This document shows, piece by piece, positions 1 through 5,348 of a DNA stretch of 5,348 bases (positions are counted from its first letter, which is position 1; each line of letters opens with the position of its first letter). The stretch covers positions 1-5,348 of the forward strand of contig CAJLWS010000115.1 in assembly GCA_905210385.1 (NCBI GenBank), given 5' to 3'. Position numbers and translations under genes: made by a program. The notes under the pieces are model-generated. The model ran no database searches, had not been told where the DNA came from, and worked only from the letters and a program-made list of their open reading frames with translations. The DNA comes from an uncultured Eubacteriales bacterium. GTDB taxonomy: Bacteria > Bacillota > Clostridia > Oscillospirales > Oscillospiraceae.

Positions 1-2054
1 CTGTTGAAGGCGGCGATGAGGGCCTGGTCCCCGGAGATGTGGGCCAGCAGCCGCAGCTCGATCTGGGAGTAATCCGCGTCCACCAGCAGCCTTCCCGCCG
101 GGGCCACGAACATGGTGCGCATCTCCGCCCCCAGGGGGGTGCGGACGGGGATGTTCTGCAGGTTGGGCTCGGTGGAGCTGAGCCGTCCGGTGGCGGTCAC
201 CGTGTTCTGGAAGCAGGTGTGGATCCGCCCGTCCGGGGCGATCACCTTGCCCAGCCCCTCCACATAGGTGGAGTTGAGCTTGGTCAGCTGCCGGTACTCT
301 AAGATGTGGGCCACGATCTCGTGGTGGGGGGCCAGCTTCTCCAGCACCTCGGCGCTGGTGGAGTAGCCCGTCTTGGTCTTCTTCACCGGGGGCAGGCCCA
401 GCTTGTCAAACAGGATGTGCCCCAGCTGCTTGGGGGAGAGGATGTTGAACCGCCCCCCCGCCAGGGTGTAGATGATCTGCTCCTCCTGGTCGATGCCCTG
501 CTTCAGCATCTCCCCAAACCGGGCCAGGGCCTTCCCGTCCACCAGGAAGCCCGCCCGCTCCATCCGGGCCAGCACGGCGCACAGAGGCAGGTCGATCTCG
601 TAGCAGGCCCGTTCCAGATCCAGCTCCGCCAGCTTCTGCCGCTGTTCGGCATACAGCGCCTCCACCAGCGCCGTGTGGCTCATCCATGCCCCCAGGGGCT
701 GGCTGAGGTCGGCCATCGGGGCAAAGGCACCCGGCGCCTGATAGAGCTTGGCCTTGGGCACCTCCACGTTGAAATAGCTCACCGCCAGCTTATCCAGCTC
801 ATAGCTGCCGTCGGTGGGAGAGAGCAGGTAGGCCCCAATGGCGGTGTCAAACACGAAGCCCTCCAGGTCCAGCCCCTCCTCCAAAAGAGCGCCCATGAGG
901 GGCTTGCAGTCGTGGGTCACCTTTTTCACCGCCGGGGAAAAGAAGCCCTGGAGAAAGCCGTTGTAGTCCGCCAGCTTGTCCTCCAGGAACACCGCGGCAC
1001 GGCCTTCCCGCTCCCCGCCCCACTCCACGCACACGCCCTTCAGCTCCGGCAGGGCCAGGAAGGAGACGTGGTCCCGGCTCCGGAAGGCCCGCAGCAACTC
1101 CTCCACCCGCTCCTTCGTCTCCACGATCTCGCTCTCGCAGGTGCCGGTGAAGGCGTCCTCCTTCTGCTCCACCGCCCCGTGGCCGGACAGGCCCAGCTTG
1201 TCGATGAGCTTGGCAAACTCCAGCCGCAGCAGGAGGTCGTACAGGGCGGAGTCGTTGAAGGGACGACGCAGGGTGTCCTCCGGGCGAAAGCCCATGGGAG
1301 CGTCCCGGTGAATGGTGGCCAGATCGTAGCTCATCCGGGCGGAGTCCCGTCCCTCCTCCAGCTTTTTCAGCACCGCGGGCTTGGCGTCCAGCCCGTCCAG
1401 GTGGGCGTACAGCTCGTCAATGGAGGGGTACTGGGCCATGAGGGCCATGGCAGTCTTCTCCCCGATGCCCTTCACCCCGGGGATGTTGTCGCTGGTGTCC
1501 CCCATGAGGGCCTTCAGGTCGATCATGTGGATGGGGTCGAAGCCGTACTGCGCCCGGAAGGCTTCCGGGGTCATATCCTTTGTGGTGGTCTGGCCCATGC
1601 GGGTGGACACCAGCTTGACGGTAACGTGCTCGTCAATGAGCTGTAAGGAGTCCTTGTCCCCTGTGACCACCACCGTGTCCCAGCCATCGGCCCCGGCCAC
1701 AGCGGACATGGTTCCCAGTAGATCGTCCGCCTCCCAGCCCTCCAGCTCGTAGCGGCGGATGTTCATGGCGTCCAGCACCTGTTTGAGCACCGGCATCTGG
1801 GCGGCCAGCTCGTCGGGCATCCCCTTGCGCTGGGCCTTGTAGCCCTCATAGGCCTGGTGGCGGAAGGTGGGGGCCTTGAGATCGAAGGTCACCGCCAGGG
1901 CATCCGGCTTCTCCTCGTCCAGCAGCTTGAGCAGAATGTTGAGAAAGCCGAAAATGGCGTTGGTGGGCAGCCCGTCCCGGGTGGACAGGTTCTGGCTCAC
2001 CCCGTAGAAGGCCCGGTTGACAATGGAGTTGCCGTCAATGGCCATGAGTTTCAT
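1..2054 (-). CDS. polA: DNA polymerase I, 5' part (C-terminus beyond left edge)
   Basis: PolA fills gaps and removes RNA primers during replication and repair. 684 codons are visible. Residues 1-290 form the 5'-3' exonuclease/flap nuclease: D7 in MKLMAIDGNS, EADD at 108-111, TGDKDS at 131-136 and GDTSDNIPGVKGIGEKTA from 185, so its metal-binding acidic residues are present. Residues ~300-470 correspond to the 3'-5' exonuclease fold but lack the FDTET motif (VSFLAL stands near there), so proofreading is probably lost, as in other Gram-positive or Taq-like PolA. The polymerase domain begins near 480, with TATGRLSSTEPNLQNIP at 620-636 and motif A, DYSQIELR, at 661-668. Motifs B and C lie outside the window. 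The ATG at 2054 is chosen because it gives the family N-terminus and has AGGCGG 9 nt upstream (2064-2069); a second in-frame ATG at 2045 is less likely. Identification is firm; the left truncation is a window edge, not a mutation. Confidence 0.97.
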   Translation of the reverse strand, partial: MKLMAIDGNSIVNRAFYGVSQNLSTRDGLPTNAIFGFLNILLKLLDEEKPDALAVTFDLKAPTFRHQAYEGYKAQRKGMPDELAAQMPVLKQVLDAMNIRRYELEGWEADDLLGTMSAVAGADGWDTVVVTGDKDSLQLIDEHVTVKLVSTRMGQTTTKDMTPEAFRAQYGFDPIHMIDLKALMGDTSDNIPGVKGIGEKTAMALMAQYPSIDELYAHLDGLDAKPAVLKKLEEGRDSARMSYDLATIHRDAPMGFRPEDTLRRPFNDSALYDLLLRLEFAKLIDKLGLSGHGAVEQKEDAFTGTCESEIVETKERVEELLRAFRSRDHVSFLALPELKGVCVEWGGEREGRAAVFLEDKLADYNGFLQGFFSPAVKKVTHDCKPLMGALLEEGLDLEGFVFDTAIGAYLLSPTDGSYELDKLAVSYFNVEVPKAKLYQAPGAFAPMADLSQPLGAWMSHTALVEALYAEQRQKLAELDLERACYEIDLPLCAVLARMERAGFLVDGKALARFGEMLKQGIDQEEQIIYTLAGGRFNILSPKQLGHILFDKLGLPPVKKTKTGYSTSAEVLEKLAPHHEIVAHILEYRQLTKLNSTYVEGLGKVIAPDGRIHTCFQNTVTATGRLSSTEPNLQNIPVRTPLGAEMRTMFVAPAGRLLVDADYSQIELRLLAHISGDQALIAAFN

Positions 2055-2128
2055 AGAAGCATCCCGCCTGTTCCTTGCAGTCTTTGGGCTCTGCGGCCCC
2101 GTGCCACCTGTATTCTATCCAGTTTGAA

Positions 2129-2157
2129 AGTATATCATTTCCCATTCGGTTCAGCAA
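2129..2157 (-). promoter_or_regulatory. Probable sigma-A promoter of polA (extended -10)
   Basis: On the minus strand a -35-like TTGCTG (2152-2157) is separated by exactly 17 bp from TATACT (2129-2134). The -10 is preceded by TGA, giving an extended -10 (TGnTATACT). Transcription would start near 2122 and leave a leader of about 70 nt before the polA ATG at 2054. It lies downstream of the terminator at 2222-2260, so polA would be transcribed separately from the lysis genes. The -35 matches consensus at only three positions; the extended -10 compensates. Inference from sequence only. Confidence 0.6.
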
Positions 2158-2221
2158 GCCCCGAGATTGCACCGGGCCAGTATTGAGCTTGTCGCAAATC
2201 CGAATTGCAAAAAGCCCAAAG

Positions 2222-2260
2222 AAAAAATTGCCGGGAAACCGTCCAGAGCGGCGGTTTCCC
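2222..2260 (-). terminator. Intrinsic terminator of the lysis cassette
   Basis: Read on the minus strand, GGGAAACCG (complement of 2252-2260) and CGGTTTCCC (complement of 2233-2241) form a perfect 9-bp stem with a 10-nt loop. A GGCAA spacer follows, then six T (2222-2227). It lies 59 nt after the amidase stop codon and before the polA promoter, the place expected for the end of the lysis operon. On the plus strand the nearest T-run is about 9 nt past the stem and interrupted, so termination looks one-directional. Confidence 0.8.
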
Positions 2261-2319
2261 AGCAACCTTTTCTGCATCACTTTTCTGTTTAGGCCAAAAT
2301 AGAATTTACGACGGAACCC

Positions 2320-3162
2320 TCAGACGCTGTCCCGGTGCTCCATCCGGTCCAGAATGGCAATCAGCTCCTCCCGGGTACAGAAACTCTTGTAGCTGAAATC
2401 GGCCTGACCATCGCCGTCCAGGTCACCCACACCTTTGATCAGCCCCGCTTGCTGCGCCCAGTCCCGGCTCTCCTTGGACCAATCGGATGGCTTCTCCAGC
2501 GCCCGACGGCTGAGATAGTTCTCCATCATCTCGTCAAATTTCTCCTGGGTCATTTCCGCATCCTCCATTTCCGTCTTTACATCGGCTCTGAAATCGTCCA
2601 TGGTCTTGCCGAACCGAGGAAACCAGTGCTCCACGTCGGCATGTCCCGAGGCCATACCCAGCCGATATCCCTCACTGTGGCAGATAACCGTCTCCTCTTC
2701 CAGCGGGTCAAGGCCATACAGACCGCACAGGTACGCGGTGAGCTCTACAGCTTCCTGATAGACTTGGGTGAAGTAGTCCCTGTCCGTCAAGTCATCCTCA
2801 CAGATTTCAAAGGAGATATGGGTGTTGTTGGCCGAGGGTCGGGTAGTGCCGTTTCCCGCGTGCCAGCCCCGCATGTTCCAGGGCAAAGCCTGCACTGAGG
2901 CCACACTGCCGTCTGCCAGCTTGCCGATGAAGGCGTGGACGCAGGCGTTGGTGCCGGGCCGGTTCCAGTCATTACCATTTCGGTTGTACCCTAGTAGAGC
3001 AATCAGACCGTCATGGTCCGTCGACCCTTCCAGGGGCTGGATGTACCGCTTCAGGGTGGGGTTGTTTGCCCCGGTGGAGTGGACCATCACCCCCTTTGGG
3101 GTGATATGCTGCCCCATTTGATAGCAGTCGTTCTCCGTCAGCAGGCATTTGATCAGCCTCAT
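2320..3162 (-). CDS. Phage-type N-acetylmuramoyl-L-alanine amidase (endolysin) with SLH-like C-terminus
   Basis: 280 aa. Predicted to cut the amide bond between N-acetylmuramic acid and the stem peptide of peptidoglycan, acting in the wall after the holin opens the membrane. Residues ~20-190 match the Amidase_2/PGRP family: VMVHSTGA with H28, WHAGNG at 100-105, HISFEICED at 115-123 (E119 a possible catalytic acid), CHSEGY with H162, and HADVEHWFPR from 174. H28, H162 or H174, and D176 are plausible zinc ligands; exact assignment needs alignment. A linker follows (~195-225). Residues 227-275 resemble one S-layer-homology-type repeat (DWSKESRDWAQQAGLIKG then TREELIAILDRM), with an embedded DLDGDGQAD (247-255) fitting the DxDxDGxxD calcium-loop pattern. 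There is no signal peptide, as usual for holin-dependent endolysins. The ATG has GGGAGGA 8 nt upstream (3171-3177) and overlaps the holin stop by 4 bp (ATGA), suggesting translational coupling. Length and layout match clostridial prophage endolysins. Confidence 0.92.
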   Translation of the reverse strand: MRLIKCLLTENDCYQMGQHITPKGVMVHSTGANNPTLKRYIQPLEGSTDHDGLIALLGYNRNGNDWNRPGTNACVHAFIGKLADGSVASVQALPWNMRGWHAGNGTTRPSANNTHISFEICEDDLTDRDYFTQVYQEAVELTAYLCGLYGLDPLEEETVICHSEGYRLGMASGHADVEHWFPRFGKTMDDFRADVKTEMEDAEMTQEKFDEMMENYLSRRALEKPSDWSKESRDWAQQAGLIKGVGDLDGDGQADFSYKSFCTREELIAILDRMEHRDSV

Positions 3163-3377
3163 TCTGTCTTTCCTCCCGATCCCAACTGGATCTGCCGCTC
3201 CGACTGTGTGCCGAAGTAGAAGGCAATGATCACCGTATACACTGTCATAAAATCCTGATCTACACCCTTGGTGAAGGCCAGCACCGCGAACACCGCGGTC
3301 AGGGCCAACGTCACCAGGCTCTTCACGCTCAGCAGCCTGGCCAGCCGCTGCTTCAGATAAGCTTGTGTCTCGTCCAT
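3159..3377 (-). CDS. Phage holin-like small membrane protein
   Basis: 72 aa. Probably a holin, forming lesions in the cytoplasmic membrane through which the amidase reaches the wall. It has a short charged N-terminus (1-18, KQRLARLL), a hydrophobic segment at ~19-36 (KSLVTLALTAVFAVLAF), a short DQD-containing turn, and a second hydrophobic segment at ~43-57 (FMTVYTVIIAFYFGTQ). A hydrophilic tail follows. The turn-plus-FYFGTQ pattern is familiar from small clostridial prophage holins. The ATG is preceded by a purine-rich AGGAAGGAA (3386-3394). It sits 31 nt after the XhlA-like gene and overlaps the amidase start by 4 bp. The role is assigned from topology, size and gene order; no enzyme motif exists to prove it. 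A related bacteriocin-like or stress protein is the alternative. Confidence 0.8.
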   Translation of the reverse strand: MDETQAYLKQRLARLLSVKSLVTLALTAVFAVLAFTKGVDQDFMTVYTVIIAFYFGTQSERQIQLGSGGKTE

Positions 3378-3408
3378 GTCTGCACTTCCTTCCTTCTCTC
3401 TCGCTTTC

Positions 3409-3630
3409 TCAAAGCTTCAGTTCCTTTCGCAGCTGGGCAAGGTCGTCCTGTTGTTCGGACAATTTGACCTCAACCACCGTTATGCGTTCAATCACGCTGT
3501 TGTGCTTATCCACCTTTTTCTCCAGCTGCTCAATCCGATAGTTGGTCAGCCGGTTGGCCGCCAGGATCCCCCCCAGACTGCCCACCGCTGTGCCGACGAG
3601 GGCGATGGCCGCCACAATGATCTCTGTCAC
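3409..3630 (-). CDS. XhlA-like small membrane/coiled-coil protein of the lysis cassette
   Basis: 73 aa from a GTG start: a hydrophobic, Gly/Ala-rich membrane segment at ~4-25 (IIVAAIALVGTAVGSLGG, with GxxxG-type spacing), then a charged amphipathic coiled coil at ~31-72 (YRIEQLEKKVDKHN... to LAQLRKELKL). This single-TM plus coiled-coil layout resembles the XhlA (haemolysin XhlA) family, which works with a holin in Bacillus PBSX-type lysis modules; that is family knowledge, not proof here. The frame is open upstream to an ATG at 3834 (141 aa). The GTG at 3630 is preferred because GGGGGAGGG lies 7 nt upstream (3638-3646), it starts directly at the membrane segment, and the upstream extension looks like no known protein. 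First gene of the cassette; no clear minus-strand promoter was found upstream. Confidence 0.75.
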   Translation of the reverse strand: MTEIIVAAIALVGTAVGSLGGILAANRLTNYRIEQLEKKVDKHNSVIERITVVEVKLSEQQDDLAQLRKELKL

Positions 3631-3637
3631 AGATTTT

Positions 3638-3646
3638 CCCTCCCCC
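3638..3646 (-). promoter_or_regulatory. Ribosome binding site deciding the GTG start of the XhlA-like gene
   Basis: The minus-strand run GGGGGAGGG, 7 nt before the GTG at 3630, is a strong Shine-Dalgarno match. It argues that translation begins here and not at the upstream in-frame ATG at 3834. Confidence 0.7.
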
Positions 3647-3669
3647 AACCGCCCGGCACAAACCAATCG

Positions 3670-3698
3670 TTGCCTATTCCCATGCAAAGTGATATAAT
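3670..3698 (+). promoter_or_regulatory. Strong-looking plus-strand sigma-A promoter inside the lysis-cassette leader
   Basis: TTGCCT (3670-3675) and a consensus TATAAT (3693-3698) are separated by exactly 17 bp. TGA just before the -10 makes it an extended -10 as well. Predicted start near 3705. It fires away from the lysis genes, antisense to their upstream leader, and is about 350 bp from prfC. This is the best sigma-A match noticed in the window. Its immediate downstream element is the hairpin at 3726-3760, not a gene with a ribosome binding site. Confidence 0.55.
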
Positions 3699-3704
3699 CC
3701 TTGC

Positions 3705-3760
3705 CATGATGCCGCGTATCTCTCTCATTGGAAAAGGCCGTTGCCTTTTCAATGATTTTT
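3705..3760 (+). ncRNA. Possible ~56-nt small RNA antisense to the lysis-cassette leader
   Basis: Bounded by the promoter at 3670-3698 and the terminator-like hairpin ending at 3760. If transcribed it would be a short RNA whose 3' half is the hairpin. It would be fully complementary to minus-strand RNA running 75-130 nt upstream of the XhlA-like GTG start. Antisense control of the lysis genes is an inference; I recognise no known RNA family. Alternatives are a leaderless mRNA for a basic 38-aa peptide (ATG at 3706 to TGA at 3822) or a chance promoter-like match. Confidence 0.3.
3726..3760 (+). terminator. Terminator-like hairpin with T-tract, plus strand
   Basis: The arms 3726-3738 and 3743-3754 pair over 12 bp with one bulged G (3730), closing on a four-base loop (CGTT, 3739-3742). 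The base of the stem is followed directly by ATTTTT (3755-3760). The stem core is GAAAAGGC/GCCTTTTC. On the plus strand this has the form of an intrinsic terminator. On the minus strand the same repeat would be a stable hairpin in the lysis-cassette leader with no T-tract. Confidence 0.5.
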
Positions 3761-3853
3761 CCACGGCCCGCCGCAACGTCCGTCTCCGCAAGCTCCATAT
3801 CCCTCGTTTCCTTCGATGGTGAAACCTCAGCCATTGCACTGCGGCTCCTCTCC

Positions 3854-3885
3854 CCGTAAAACTCGCTGACACCAGACTTTTACGG
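3854..3885. repeat. 8-bp perfect inverted repeat (CCGTAAAA / TTTTACGG)
   Basis: Arms at 3854-3861 and 3878-3885 are separated by 16 bp. A small inner CTG/CAG pairing is possible in the loop. No T-tract follows on either strand, so it is not a terminator. It could be an operator or recombination half-site pair in the divergent spacer between the lysis genes and prfC. Function unknown. Confidence 0.4.
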
Positions 3886-3890
3886 AGTTC

Positions 3891-3900
3891 CAAGCGCTTG
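3891..3900. repeat. 10-bp perfect palindrome CAAGCGCTTG
   Basis: Self-complementary 10-mer lying 5 bp after the inverted repeat at 3854-3885, in the prfC/lysis spacer. It has the size of a dimer-binding operator but matches no operator I can name; a chance occurrence is possible. Confidence 0.3.
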
Positions 3901-3928
3901 CGATTTGCACGTTTGCAGACAGACCAGT

Positions 3929-3998
3929 GGTTTCGCCCCAATATGCGCCATGGTAGAAACCGGGTTACAACTCATTTCATCGCTTTAGCGGCGAAACC
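3929..3998 (+). repeat. Long-range inverted repeat and competing hairpin in the prfC upstream region
   Basis: GGTTTCGCC (3929-3937) and GGCGAAACC (3990-3998) are perfect 9-bp inverted arms 52 bp apart. The right arm also takes part in a local hairpin: TTTC (3975-3978) with GAAA (3993-3996) and CGC (3981-3983) with GCG (3988-3990), around loop TTTA. The two structures cannot form together. If this stretch is transcribed as the prfC leader it could act as a structural switch, but no T-tract or recognised riboswitch core accompanies it. Confidence 0.3.
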
Positions 3999-4032
3999 CC
4001 GCAAAACTCAATCCCTTGTTTACTTTTCATCT

Positions 4033-4037
4033 GGAGG
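4033..4037 (+). promoter_or_regulatory. Ribosome binding site of prfC (supports TTG start)
   Basis: GGAGG ends 8 nt before the TTG at 4046. There is no ATG or GTG at a suitable distance in the frame, and translation from the TTG gives the normal RF3 N-terminus ((M)SKYEAEINRRRTFAIISHPDAGKT). Confidence 0.8.
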
Positions 4038-4045
4038 TTATCCCC

Positions 4046-5348
<1,303 letters not shown>

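Larger units (their letters stand above)
3631..4045. other. Spacer between the lysis cassette and prfC, no convincing protein gene
   Basis: Divergent intergenic stretch of 415 bp. Open frames exist on both strands (for example 3627-3941 minus and the upstream extension of the XhlA-like frame), but they lack ribosome binding sites or familiar sequence. It contains the plus-strand promoter and hairpin at 3670-3760, the inverted repeats at 3854-3885 and 3929-3998, and the palindrome at 3891-3900. I could not find a convincing sigma-A promoter for the lysis cassette or for prfC here. Confidence 0.6.

Noticed and set aside
306..1646. 446-aa plus-strand open frame, plus other plus-strand frames within 39-2040
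   Set aside because: They lie wholly antisense to polA. Their low-complexity Gln/His/Val/Gly-rich products are the usual shadow of a GC-rich coding strand.
2035..2302. Small frames of 75-81 aa on both strands in the polA upstream spacer
   Set aside because: They cross the polA promoter, the terminator and the polA start; no ribosome binding site or family resemblance.
3631..3834. N-terminal extension of the XhlA-like frame to ATG 3834 (141 aa in all)
   Set aside because: The extension resembles nothing known and contains the hairpin sequence. The GTG at 3630 has a strong ribosome binding site and gives the normal family length.
3627..3941. 104-aa Arg-rich minus-strand frame overlapping the lysis leader
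   Set aside because: No convincing ribosome binding site, no domain, and a composition typical of a non-coding frame.
2055..4045. Prophage attachment sites flanking the lysis cassette
   Set aside because: By eye I found no direct repeat of useful length shared by the left (2055-2320) and right (3631-4045) flanks, and no tRNA gene is present.

Overview
The window looks like GC-rich chromosomal DNA of a gut Clostridia-type Firmicute, probably Oscillospiraceae (Flavonifractor / Pseudoflavonifractor / Intestinimonas-like). This is inferred from the protein flavour of PolA, RF3 and the lysis proteins, and from the strong G/C third-position bias with Gram-positive Shine-Dalgarno sites. No rRNA or species-specific marker is present, so the assignment is tentative.

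Layout. (1) 1-2054, minus strand: 5' 684 codons of DNA polymerase I (polA), cut by the left edge just after polymerase motif A. (2) 2055-2319: intergenic, with an extended -10 promoter for polA (2129-2157) and an intrinsic terminator (2222-2260) that closes the transcription unit to its right. (3) 2320-3630, minus strand: a compact phage-type lysis cassette, transcribed in the order XhlA-like membrane/coiled-coil protein (GTG start at 3630), two-TM holin-like protein, then an N-acetylmuramoyl-L-alanine amidase (endolysin) with an SLH-like C-terminus. Holin and amidase overlap by 4 bp. No capsid, tail, integrase or repressor gene is visible, so the cassette stands alone between two housekeeping genes. 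(4) 3631-4045: about 415 bp without a convincing protein gene, but with structure. It holds a plus-strand promoter with a consensus -10 (3670-3698), followed within 30 bp by a terminator-like hairpin (3726-3760). The pair could define a ~56-nt RNA antisense to the leader of the lysis cassette. Several inverted repeats follow. (5) 4046-5348, plus strand: peptide chain release factor 3 (prfC) starts at a TTG codon with a good ribosome binding site. After residue ~217 the frame runs, without a stop, into an internal piece of a MATE-family multidrug transporter, and after residue ~355 into the N-terminal part of a TRAP transporter solute-binding protein (DctP type).

How it fits together. The three lysis genes form an operon-like unit: holin permeabilises the membrane, the XhlA-like protein is a probable membrane partner, and the amidase cuts peptidoglycan. 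The unit ends at the terminator before polA, which has its own promoter. prfC is divergent from the cassette and shares the 415-bp structured spacer with it.

The right-hand ~650 bp should be treated with suspicion. The three segments of the prfC frame have clearly different third-base usage (1 of 45 codons A/T-ending in the RF3 tail, 21 of 42 in the MATE start, 5 of 42 in the DctP start). Both joins fall where the flanking proteins could share a few identical bases. The simplest explanation is a chimeric contig end from a metagenome or amplified DNA, not a novel fusion protein. The most interesting native signals are the orphan lysis cassette and the possible small antisense RNA over its leader.
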